Made by a program: the position numbers and the translations under genes. 64,000 bases of DNA from Collybiopsis luxurians FD-317 M1 (Eukaryota; Basidiomycota; Agaricomycetes; Agaricales; Omphalotaceae). Numbering within the stretch: the stretch's first letter is position 1; every line of letters begins with the position of its first letter. Positions 33,578 to 44,083 of this stretch are shown here, piece by piece. The notes below the pieces were generated by a model. The model saw nothing but the letters and a program-made list of their open reading frames with translations. It was not told the DNA's origin and searched no databases. The DNA is taken from NCBI GenBank assembly GCA_000827265.1, contig KN834767.1:62001-126000 (forward strand). The letters run 5' to 3'.

Positions 33578-35839
33578 ATGTGGCCCGCCACAATTCTTGG
33601 TCTCCTTGTTCTCTGCAGTGCCTTTGTCCAGGCCGATGTTATCTTGTCGCCTTTGAACTTCAGACAAGAGCAAGAGTACTATACCATCTTTAATACTCCT
33701 CTGTTTTCCGAATCGTTACCTGACGTCCGAGCAAGCCCAAATATTGCTACAAGGCTTGAGGTAACCTCACATAGAACGAAAAATTCTTCATATTGTGGTC
33801 TATCAGACGATCAATTTGTGTCCGGCTATGCTCATATAACAAACGCCGCTGGCGAAGAGGACAAACATCTCTTTTGGTGGCAAGTACTTTTCAGTGTTTA
33901 CTCACACTACATTAAAGGTCAATATATGACTTGTTAGGCTATTTAAAGCCAGACATGATCCTGACACTACGCCTGTCGTGATGACGCTTGGAGGTGGGCC
34001 AGGTGCCTCGGGGATGCTGTTTCCTTTCAGCGGAGCGGGGTGAGTGGCACCTCTCCAGTGTCAGAGCCTTTCATACTTACTTTATTAGCCCTTGTGCCAT
34101 CTCGGTAAACGAGGATGGCCATGGCGAAGCGTCAGCATCACCATACTCATGGACGGAATATGTGAATGTCCTTGCAATCGATCATGTTCGTAAGCCGAGT
34201 TGGCACAAACATGCGCACTTGTAAACTCTTTACAGCCTGTTGGGGTGGGATTCTCCTACGGTGAACGAACCTCACTAAGAAATAGCAGTCTGACTGCGGC
34301 ATGGGACACGGACGACTTCTTACAGGCATTTTGGAAGTAAGTTGCTCAGCTCACCAGTTGTAGCAGCCGCTGACCATTGACTACAGCCAATATCCTCATC
34401 TGACCAAGTCCGTTCGATTTATTCGGCTGCGGGCCCTGACCAACCTTGTTTAATACAGAAATCAGTTTATCATAAGCTCAGGATCCTATGGAGGTCATTT
34501 GTACGTAGATTATTGACTGTGTGAACGTTCACTGACCCGTTTTCAGTGTTCCAAACATCGTCAGCGTTATTCGCGAGCGCAATACCGAAGGTCGACTCAA
34601 TGCTTCGTCGACGAGAACTCAGAAAATGCCTGAATCTGTACGTCAGCTCGGCAAGGTGCTATTCTCCATAGCTTAAGAAGCTCGATGATCACAGGTTATG
34701 CTGGTGAATATTTGCAGCGATCCAGCAACCCACTATAGGTCGATTATTCCAGTCAAAGCTCTGTTCTGAGCGCTGACTCGACATCCAGATGGATGCATCA
34801 GTCTCTCTGCAATCGGGGACCAGAAGGTAATATGTTTTTCAATGAAACTTACTGTGTCTATCTGGCGGAACAGCTTCCAGAATGCCTCGACAGCATTGAT
34901 TATGCATATCAGCAACAAAATCTGGACAGTAAAGTGGATGCCACGCACAAATGCGCTTACATGGTTGGCGAACTATGGGAAAAATTCCCAGAACGTGATC
35001 CGTATGACCATAGAACAAAGGTTTGTCCTTATGCGTAGACAGAAAATACCTTCGATAATTGGAAGAGAGCTCTTTTAGTGCCCTCCGGAAGGATGCGACT
35101 ATCTGGCTCTGGGCCCGGTCGAGGACGTGCTTAATTCTACCGCTATCAAAGACGCAGTAGGCTTCCATCTTCGTTGCAAAGTACAATTACCATGACACAC
35201 TGCCGTTTTCATAGGTCGGAGTCTCTCATTCAATCGATTTCAAGATCCTCGCCCTCGCCGACATCGGGATGCCGTTTATTGAAAGTGGCGATATGTAGGT
35301 TCATTCGAAATGTTTGACGTGACTTCTTCTCAACCCAAAACTACAGGATACAACCCGCTCATCTCTTGTTAGCTCCTGCTATTGAGGATGGCTTGCGATT
35401 ATTCGGTGAGCACCTTAGAGAAACTCGAGTCTAGCATCCCAAGCTTATTTTCTGTTGATAGTCTATAACGGCATGCAAGATGGAGCTTGTCCCTGGAGAA
35501 GCAGTCTCGCATGGGTACGTATCAAGTTCTTCATATTTGGCATATTTGTCTGACATCCTATTTACTAGATGCGCCTTCTCGAAACAAAACACCAGTCTGC
35601 CTTCCGGAGCACACCTGAAGTTGAACATCCAGAAGTGGGTTCGATTCGAAAGGTTGGACCAGGTGCCGGGAACTATATGTTCATCAAAATCCAAGAGGCG
35701 GGTCACAGTAAGTGTCCCTCATTCTTGTTCTGAATTATTATTATGCAATTAAAATTGGCATACAGTGGTAATACGGTCACAACCAGAGTTGCTGCGACAC
35801 CTGATGATCCAATGGGTTAGGAACGAAGAGTTCTTTTGA
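33578..35839 (+). CDS. Serine carboxypeptidase, peptidase family S10
   Basis: Fifteen exons from 33578-33879 to 35766-35839, coding for 504 aa. Others start at 33938, 34089, 34236, 34387, 34459, 34547, 34695, 34789, 35079, 35215, 35347, 35462 and 35569. MWPATILGLLVLCSAFVQA is a signal peptide. Conserved blocks: YCGLSDDQFVSGYAHI, MTLGGGPGASGM, PVGVGFSYG, the nucleophile SSGSYGGHFVPNI, VYNGMQDGACPW (catalytic Asp) and QEAGHMV (catalytic His). Together they give the Ser-Asp-His triad of S10 exopeptidases, which remove C-terminal residues at acid pH in the vacuole or outside the cell. The usual NGGPG is GGGPG here. The first intron (33880-33937) needs a GC donor (GGTG/GCAAGT). The frame is intact across all introns. 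Confidence 0.88.
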
Positions 35840-35865
35840 GATACAAGTTGTAAGGTACACAAAAA

Positions 35866-36954
35866 TCAATCGACATGAACCCAACCGAGAAGCCTTTCTG
35901 CTTTACTACAGTCGAAGAATCCTTTCGAACCACTAACGTCGAAGCCTTCCTTAACGGGAACATCGGGCCAGTACTTCTCTCGAAGTTCCCCGGAATCTAC
36001 TGGGCAGTACTGGCTCTTCCCTTCCCAATAAGCGTGCTTTGGAGATACGATAAAAAAAGCTTCATGTCCCGTCCATTTGTCGTTTTCATCCACCACCGCG
36101 CGCAAGAATGCATCTGCGGCTGAATCTTCTTGTACATAACCCCACAAATCCTGTTTGCATCGACCGCTCGGGTCATTCGAGCTGGGAAGAGTAGGGTCTG
36201 GCAATGACCAGTGTAGACGCAGACTTGCGATCCTCATTTCTGGATATCGTCGAACGAGGGTATCTGCCTGCATTTCGCATATCCTGTGATGCAATGAGGG
36301 AGGTGAGGGAGGAGGTCATGGCCTGAAGTTATATATATCGTACAGTTTAGATAAACCGTAAGGCTCATCGGGAAGACAGGGATGCATTTCGTCTATTGGA
36401 AAATATCTAAAGTCGCACTTCTGACTGTACACCATGGTGATGATATTCACGGATGAGGCCTGAGCCAATCGATGGATTCCCAGCTGAGGTGGAAACACAT
36501 TAGCCAAAATAATGGACGGCAAGCCCCCTACAGACCTCTGCGGCTCCTCGCAAAACATTCCATGAGGCAACTACGTTCCTGCAAGGAAGGTACCAAGGCT
36601 GATTCAAACGCCAAAGCCATGCAAGCCTTACGTATTATGGGTTTGAACGAGATAGTCTTCAGGACTTCTGCGAGCTTTAATCACGACTCAGTTTTCCGAG
36701 TAGAAGGGGAGCAACGACTATGAACCTGCGAGATGAACGATTCCTTGACATCCGCGAATGGCATTTACACAAGATTCATAGTCTGTTAAATCTGCTTGAA
36801 GAAAAGTAAAGTTGGTGGATTCCTGGGTGGTGAGATGGGCTACAGAAGGCGAATCTGCGAGGTCGATGCCAACGACGGTGTGGCCGCGATTAAGAGCGGC
36901 TTTGACGACGCGTTTGCCGACTTCACCATTGGAGCCGGTGATGGCGAGCAGCAT
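35866..36954 (-). CDS. NAD-dependent epimerase/dehydratase (extended SDR)
   Basis: Five exons in minus order: 36954-36719, 36664-36632, 36578-36536, 36483-36344 and 36283-35866, coding for 289 aa. It begins with the Rossmann motif LLAITGSNGEVGKRVVKAAL (G-x2-G-x2-G) and has FLQADLTDYESC and GIVHLAGSYPEDY. The catalytic region is HNTNVVASWNVLRGAAELG-like, then LAQASSVNIITMVYSQ with the Ser and DEPYGLSKL for the YxxxK pair. The C-terminal substrate domain has RRYPEMRIASLRLHWSLP. This resembles a fungal NAD(P)-binding epimerase family with GalE-like topology; the sugar substrate is not evident. The 3' end lies only 27 bases from the convergent carboxypeptidase stop. The exon 1/2 junction was chosen to restore GSYPEDY. 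Confidence 0.82.
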
Positions 36955-37036
36955 GATCGATGGAAGGTAGCTGACTGTCGGACGGCGCCTAATTCCGATT
37001 CATGAATGCTACACTCGTTTCTGGCTCGATTTTATC

Positions 37037-40000
37037 ATGTCCAAAGCTGAAAATCAACGCAGACCACAGCTTACTGTCCGTACAAAGGACCCAACGACAC
37101 TGCCAACCCTGCCCATCCCTCTCACACGCACCATGCCCACCCCTCGACCCCCTCTCAAATTTCTAAAGGTCAAGGTCTTGACCTGGAATATGCACGACAG
37201 TGTCCCAAAAGTGGGTATAACCTCAGTGTATCTATAGAAAAACGGCTAATTGCTGCAGGGCGACCTGGAAGAATTATTTGGCAAAGTTCCCTCATATACC
37301 CCTCCAACAGCTACTTCACCACAGCTTCCTCCTTTTAATGCAAACGCAGACCACCCTTACCATTTAATCCTCGTGTGAGTCGGACGGGGATTAACGATGG
37401 GAAAAAGTGTATACTAAACTTAACTTACATAGTGCCGGGCAAGAATGTCCTTCGGTATCCGGTGCGTATCAGGTTCATTCAAAAAAACTCTTAGTTTACA
37501 ATGTCTCCTTAAGGACTTCCTATGGGTCTCGGAGCTGGGTTCAAACTCATAGAAGACCGTGATAAAGACGAAAAGCCTCGTTCATCCAAACACAATCATG
37601 GCCCCGAATCTCTCAAGTCCAAGAAGAGCAGTCTCGACGATTATAATCAAGAAAATCTAACTCATCATACTGGATGGACGTCCATGGTCGAAGATTGGCT
37701 ATGCCATGGCGGTTCCATGGCACGGGCGACCTCTCCCTCCACATCAGAAATTAGCATTCCTAAACCGTTGTCTCCTCGAACAGTATTCAAAGACCAGACT
37801 GCAAAGAAGGGACCATATCAGCTGCTGTGTAAAGAGCGACTGTTGGGAATTTATCTGGCCGTGTATGTTCATCGAGATATTAAGCCTCTGGTTGAGAGTG
37901 CGTATCGAAACCAACATATTTTCTCCTGCGGATTATTAAATCTGCACTCCAGGCACTTCGAAAGCTTTTGTACCTGCGGGACTCCTTGGTGGAAGGTGGG
38001 GTAACAAAGGCGGCGTCGGAATCAGCGCGAAGATTGATGGAAGATCCTTTCTGTTCTTGAATTGTCATTTGGCAGGTACGTTCTAAATCTAAGCTTGATT
38101 TTTTGACCCTCTCTCACTATATCCTCAGCCCAAGTTGAAAAGGCTAACATGCAGGATAGGCTCAGTAACTACAATAAAATAAAGGTGCTCAGCTTTTTGC
38201 TTTCGCAGTGCCTCCTTTCTTACAGATTATACAGGCTGAACTTTCCGTGGATGACTTTTTATCTACCGACGACCCTCGACTTGTAGCCGAAGGTATCGTT
38301 TTTGTAACTGTTGACCGCTTAATTCCTAACCGTCGTCGTAGATCTTACCGACAAATTTGATTATACATTCGTAATCACCTTCCATTGCTCCATGTCGCTT
38401 TTCTGACGTATTATGCAGGTTTTTGGCGATCTCAATTTTCGGTTGGATATCTCCAGACTTCACGCTGACTGGCTCATATCCAGACAAGGTCTGTCATCAC
38501 CAGTGCAATTGGATAACTGTCAACTCATCAGTGTTCAGATTACGCTCAAGCCCTTGCCTTTGATCAGCTGAAAAACCTTATGGCTCACGGCAGAGCTTTC
38601 CATGGATTCAGTGAAGGCCCCATCGAGTTTCCTCCAACATTCAAGTACGATGTCTTGCGTACTTTAAAACGACCAAAACAACGACCTGGATCGAGGCTTG
38701 AACGGCTCCGATACGAGAAATCCCAACGGTTAACGGAAGTGGAGGAAAAAGAAGCCGATAAGAATGCGACAGCGGATAATGAAGCTGATCCTGATGAAGA
38801 GGGTGGCGAGAAGGACAGCGACGGGGAAGCGGAAGACGAGGAAGGTGACGGGGAAGCTGCTTCTTTAGCCTCGTCGCTTTGGGCCTCGATGCATTCCAGG
38901 GCAGTAACCGAACAAGATCCAGAGGATGACTATTTCACCTCTTCCCCCAACATACTCCGGAGTCTCAGTGCGCCTGGAAGTAAAGCCTCGCTTTCTCTAG
39001 CCGCTCATAAAGCCAAGGCGAAATGGCGTTCCCTACTTTCACCTACTGTCCCGTCAAGTCCGACGAAGTGGCTGAAAAGACCTATATTCCTGGAACAACA
39101 GCAGAGCTTTGCGACTAGGCTTCAAAAGTCCAAGGCTAGCCAGTCTATTGAAGACCTCAAGCTCGGGGTCCCGGCTCCTGATGCTGAAATCAGTCCAGAA
39201 GACGCATCATTGCATACAGCGCAACGTAGTAGGGTCAACTCCTCCAAGTCACTCGCGCCGAGTGACGAAGCCGATGACGAAGATAAAGGTGTTTACGATT
39301 CTTCCCATAAAAAGCGTGTTCCCAGCTGGTAAGCCATATCTTGTCGTGTTATTCGATTTCGCTTTGACTGAAAATTATTTGCCTAGGTGTGATCGAATTC
39401 TATACAAAAGCACTGTCCAGCCTGATCCTGAGGTTGAAGCTGAGGAAACTGAAAGTTCCGTGCGTCCGCGGACAAGGGTGACTCAGTTTCTCGTAAACGC
39501 GTTTCGCCCCTTGTCTGCTCGGTCACGGAGAGAATCATACAGCTCTTTATCATCTTTCGTGCATTCGGTCACTTCCTCGATATCTACTCATACGAGTGCT
39601 ACGCCTACCCCCAAAGCCGAAACCACCCCTTCTTCTCCAATACACTCCCCCGATCTTCTAGAACAAGTCGCGCCTTTCTCAAGATTTGTTTATGGTGATG
39701 GTAACGCAGATACCTCACCGGGCGAGACGGTACCCACCGCGGCCAATCGCCTTTCTCCCCAAGCTGATTTCGACCCCAAGTTGAAAAGATCGTTTTCTTC
39801 ATCCTCTCAGCCTCCCTTCAAACCCAACACCCTCGAAAGCAAACCTAGGAGGGCATCAACTTCTGCGCCACCTGTTCCTCCCGAGGTACCATTTGCTGCT
39901 GCTCCCCAAGAGTCACAGACAACCCCATCAAGATGGCGATTCCTTCCTTTCCTGCACCACGGTTCCACACCCAGCGCCTCTTCTGATTTAATACCCCCTT

Positions 40001-40146
40001 CCGCGTCCGTCCTCAGTGTTAAGCCTCCGAGAAAAGGCGATATCGTTTGCCTAAGCTATGACACTCTGGACGATAGAGGTATGAGACGGTTGGAGGGGCG
40101 AAGCGACCATAGACCTGTAATCGGATCGTACGCTATCTATTTATAA
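37037..40146 (+). CDS. Inositol polyphosphate 5-phosphatase (IPPc family) with a long central insert
   Basis: Eleven exons: 37037-37210, 37259-37374, 37433-37461, 37514-37897, 37953-38075, 38129-38184, 38226-38292, 38342-38370, 38419-38488, 38539-39328 and 39387-40146, coding for 865 aa. Catalytic blocks in order: KVLTWNMHDSVPKGDLEELF, LVAGQECPS, LLGIYLAVYVH, GGRWGNKGGVGISAKIDG, LNCHLAAQVEK, VFGDLNFRLD, FPPTFKYDVLRT, WCDRILYKS and SDHRPVIGSYAIY. These are the motifs of Mg2+-dependent 5-phosphatases acting on phosphoinositides or soluble inositol phosphates. Two long disordered stretches are inserted: an acidic Ser-rich segment of about 200 residues between FKYDVLRT and WCDRIL, and another before SDHRPV. 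No Sac1, C2 or LIM domain is seen, so it is not a synaptojanin. Confidence 0.88.
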
Positions 40147-40414
40147 TATACTTATCTCTCTGTTTTTTTCTATGCTCATGAATTCTGCTGCTTAATGATG
40201 TTTAGTATGTGTTCTGGACTAATGTTCTGGACTAATAATCATATATCGTACTTTACTAGATATCATGTATTTTTGGATACCACTCGCGCACATAGTTTGC
40301 ACATTTATTTTAGAGTATATATACACGTACACTACGTAGGTATGAGAAGGGGGTAGGCTGGTTGCGTGAAGTCAAGATGATGCTAATCCTGGATGACTTC
40401 CTTTTACAGTATTA

Positions 40415-40600
40415 CAGTAGTATGTTGGAAGCGTGGATACACCGCTGTTCCCTTAAAACCTCCATTTCTCAGGCTTTTGATCCAGAGAAACGCAGCTTTG
40501 CGGTTTCGTCTACTCCAAAGCAGCTCCAAAGTCTATAAAAGCTCGATTTATATTATCATGGTGGGCTGCCGAAAGAGCTTCGCCGTCTCCAGTAGCTCGT
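40415..40600 (+). repeat. left copy of an imperfect direct duplication
   Basis: Contains TAGTATGTTGGAAGCG, TTGCGGTTTCGTCTACTCC and a following ATGGTGGGCTGCCG. Each has a close counterpart in the same order at 40793-41055. Non-coding as far as I can see. Confidence 0.5.
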
Positions 40601-40792
40601 TACTGTATAATTACTGGTTCCAGTTCACTCCAATATTTTACGAACACAACAAGCTCACTCCGACAAGTGCAATTTCGCTCAAACGGCCGAAGCATCAATA
40701 TTTACCCCGAGTCATCGATGTCGACAGGCGAGTATCACTGGCATGTCAAAACGATGTTGATATTGAATAACTTGCTTTGACTCTACAATGAA

Positions 40793-41055
40793 TAGTATGT
40801 CGGAAGCGCAAATGCAGGCTTTATGAGGCTCGATGCTGCTCAAACGGTCAGCAATACTGTTTTTTTTTGATCAGAAACCGTGTGTCATATTTGATTAGGC
40901 CCTTCTAACTTTTGACAGATTCAGTAGAAAAAAATGGGTGCGGGAGACTCGGAAGAACGCAAACCTTGCGGTTCCGTCTGCTCCAAAGTCAAGGTAGTAG
41001 TAGGTTGACTCATATCTTGATGCCGTATTCAGAATGGTAGGCTGCCGTCTCCGAC
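40793..41055 (+). repeat. right copy of an imperfect direct duplication
   Basis: Contains TAGTATGTCGGAAGCG, TTGCGGTTCCGTCTGCTCC and ATGGTAGGCTGCCG, matching the left copy with substitutions and a few insertions. It reaches into the likely promoter of the P450 gene. Confidence 0.5.
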
Positions 41056-41154
41056 TTCCCTCGGTAGGCTCTCATAAAGAGTCGCCCATGAGGAGCCGTA
41101 GATGAATCTACCGTTTCTGCTCTCCGTGCCCTCCGATCTCATATTCTCAATGAA

Positions 41155-43909
41155 ATGATTGCTCATCTGTCTCTGTGGAATCTTGGAATCCTCATCTTGG
41201 TTGTAGGCTTGGGGTGGTACTTTTTGAGGGAGTTTTCTGTTAGACAGTCTCCGACTTGCAACATCCCAGGCCCCCCAACGAGCTCCTGGCTCAAAGGTGG
41301 ATATATAAAGCAGTTTCTCGTTGCCCAGTGTTAATGTCTCTCTAGGTAACCTAGAGCAACTTTTCGACCCCATCGCAGGGTGGAATTTCCATGATTCTCT
41401 TATGAAAACATGTGAGCATCGAGCAACGAGAGTAGATTTAAACATGCATGTGCTAACAAAGTATTAGACGGGAGTACATCCCTTCTGCGCGGTAGTTTTG
41501 GCGTAGGCCACCCTTTTCGTAATGAGTATGGCTAGCTCGCACAAGTTGACTTCCCGTCTTTGGTAGCAAAAAATTCTTTACACATACGATCCTAAAGCAA
41601 TGAACAGCGTGTTGGTTCAGGTGATAAATTTTAGTTTCTTCTTTTCGAAATGTTGAACGTCTCTCTTTTCTATTACTCTTGGCAGAATCAGGCAGTATTC
41701 GAAGAAAGCGATGGGTTCATCCAGTGCATCAGTTATTTTCACAACGGTGAAAAATAAAGCTAATTCTCTCTTCAGATCCCAACTGCTCATCTTCGGGAAT
41801 GGTTTACTGGGAACCATCGGTCTTGAAATTTGTTGTTTGTCTAAAATAAATATGCTAACTCCACTTTCAACAGGCCATGAACATCGTAAGCAACGAAAAA
41901 TGCTAAATCCAGTTTTTTCTGCATCACATTTAAAAGACATGAGTACGCCACGCAGCTGTTCTGACTACGAAGTACTCAATCGCTCTTTACACAGCCCCGA
42001 TACTCTTTGAGGTAGCTCATAAAGTACAGTAACGTCTACTGAAGTCGCTGAAGAGAATTCTAATGATTTACCGACAGATGCGGAGCGCGCTTGAAATGTC
42101 CCTTTGTGATGGCTTAACAGAGGAGGTAATCGCTGTGCTGGACCAACCGGCTACCACATCGATACTTACGAAAGTTGTACAGATTGACATGCTTTCGTGG
42201 CTCGGTCGTTCTGCCTTGGAAATAATTGGAGAAGCAGGCTTGGGGTATTCTTTCGACCCAATGACGAACGAGTTGTCTGCCCACCCTTTTACTCAGATAC
42301 TTAAGGATCTGCTGTGAGCTACTTATACCCGGAGTACCTGCTTCCAGATGATTGAAAACATCTGTAGTCCTACTGTCCAGCCTATGCTGTCCTTACGCGA
42401 CCTCCTTCCCGTAGTGGTGAAAATCGGCACTCCCAAGCTGCGTCGTTTAGTTGTGGACCTAATTCCTTGGAAAGATCTTCACCGAGTGCGGGATATGGTT
42501 GATTATATGCACGGCTTGGCATTGAAAATCTATAACGACAAAAAGCATTCTATGGAAAAAGACGAGGAAACGCTTTACGAGCAAGTTGGGAAGGGAAAAG
42601 ATCTCATTAGTATTTTGAGTAAGTCGCCACTTGTTGGAGGTATTCTGCGTGCTGCTGACTCTTTCCTTTTAGTGAAGGAGAATAGAAAGGCTGAAAGTGA
42701 ACATCGACTCGATGAGAATGAAGTCATTAGTATGGTGAGTTCGATCGAGTTATAAAAAGTATGAGCCAGAACTTATATTTTCTAGATCGTGTACGTCCTA
42801 AAATGTGCCCTATAATAATTTTAACCGACTAGGAGCTGCAGGACGTTTGTATTTTCGGCGATGGACACGACATCGGTGGGTGTCCAGTCGCATTTTCAGC
42901 CATCTATCAACGTACTGAGAACGACCTCGGACTCTGACATTCTCTAGAGTGCCATGGCCCGTACACTTCACCTTTTGGCCAAACATCAAGATGTCCAAGA
43001 AAAACTCCGTCAAGAACTGAAGGCTGTTGCTAGTGAAGAACAAGACTCTGTCTCCTATGAAAACTTGGTCTCTTTGCCTTATCTTGACGCAGTCTGTCGC
43101 GAGACTCTCCGATTGTAAGTTTGGTTTGTGATAGACGGAAAGATCGTAGCATACGAATCTTGGCAGGCATCCTCCAGTTCCGTTCACAGTACGGGTGTAG
43201 GTTTGAATAAGCAGTGCAGAAGATCCAAACGCGCTGAGGCTCCATTCACAGTGCACTTCAAGATACAGTTATACCGCTCTCCAAGCCAATCGTAGGAAAC
43301 AATGGTACTCGAATCCAAGAGATACCTGTTACACGGGGCACGCATATCTTTATTCCTATCACGAATGCCAATACTAATCCGGACCTTTGGCTCGAGGGTA
43401 CTCACTTCCGTTTGTCTGGCTGTAAGAATGCTAACCTCTTTTATAGATGCTAAAGTGTGGAAGCCAGAGAGATGGCTTTTGCAGCTACCTGAACCTCTCG
43501 TCAGCGCGCGCGTTCCTGGTGTCTACTCTCACTTGTGAGATCCACATTTTCCAAGGCTAGATCTATCGTATTGAAGGTCCCTTTCTAGAATGACTTTTAT
43601 TGCCGGAAGTCGAGCTTGCATGTTCGTGTGCATTTTTATATCTCAGGCTCAAATGTGTCCTGATTATTTTTTTCCAGTGGCTTCACGATGGCACAGCTTG
43701 AGATGAGTACGTTCAGAATTAAGGAAGTTCTTTCAAAGTCTAAGCGTATTTACTTCACAGAGGCCGTACTCTCTGTCCTCATCCAAAAGTTCAAGTTTGC
43801 ACCTTCGTCTCGAGACTCTGATATCTTTTGGCAAATGAATACCGTCGTCGCTCCTGTTGTCGGGAAAGATCCACATCCTAAATTGCCCTTGAAAATTACT
43901 GTTATTTAG
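41155..43909 (+). CDS. Cytochrome P450 monooxygenase, 20 exons
   Basis: Reconstructed exons begin at 41155, 41379, 41468, 41567, 41686, 41776, 41874, 41995, 42078, 42368, 42673, 42786, 42842, 42948, 43167, 43252, 43449, 43589, 43678 and 43761; the frame is open throughout. MIAHLSLWNLGILILVVGLG is the ER anchor, then IPGPPTSSW. YDPKAMNSVLVQNQAVFEES and GHEHRKQRKMLNPVFS (helix C) follow. SAMDTTS is the I-helix, RETLRL gives ExxR, KPERW is the PERF-type motif, and FIAGSRACIG matches the heme loop FxxGxRxCxG. It resembles Agaricomycete class II P450s of the CYP5144/CYP512 kind; the exact family is not assignable by eye. One exon is only 5 bases (42786-42790). All key residues are present, so it should be functional. 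No cluster partners adjoin it. Confidence 0.87.
42786..42790 (+). other. 5-base micro-exon of the P450 gene
   Basis: ATCGT flanked by a TTTTCTAG acceptor and a GTACGT donor. Including it gives EVISMIVTFVFSAMDTTS, which aligns without gaps to the usual P450 I-helix approach (EVI-x-x-I-x-T-x-x-F-x-A-M-D-T-T-S). Skipping it breaks the frame. Confidence 0.7.
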
Positions 43910-44083
43910 CGTAGATACTGGAGATGGCCTTGACGCCTGTGGACACAACGGACTACGTTTAGGCTACTGGCAAATATGATGTGACCAGCTTTGATCAAAC
44001 TATATGCACTAACTGGAAGATGAACATCCAACTCTGTTCCATTGAATATAGAGTTAATCAAACTGTACAGTATAGTATATATA

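Larger units (their letters stand above)
40147..41154. other. spacer with an imperfect direct duplication, upstream of the P450
   Basis: About 1 kb without a supported gene. Segments near 40415-40600 and 40793-41055 resemble each other in the same order: TAGTATGT-GGAAGCG, TTGCGGTTTCGTCTACTCC versus TTGCGGTTCCGTCTGCTCC, and ATGGT-GGCTGCCG. The spacing between matching blocks ranges from about 380 to 475 bases. The right copy ends roughly 100 bases before the P450 start codon. Confidence 0.5.

Noticed and set aside
41029..41445. 138-aa minus-strand ORF
   Set aside because: Lies opposite the first two P450 exons, which have a clear membrane anchor and proline-rich hinge on the plus strand.
35866..43909. 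secondary-metabolite cluster around the epimerase and the P450
   Set aside because: No backbone synthase, transporter or regulator nearby; the IPPc phosphatase between them is a housekeeping enzyme.
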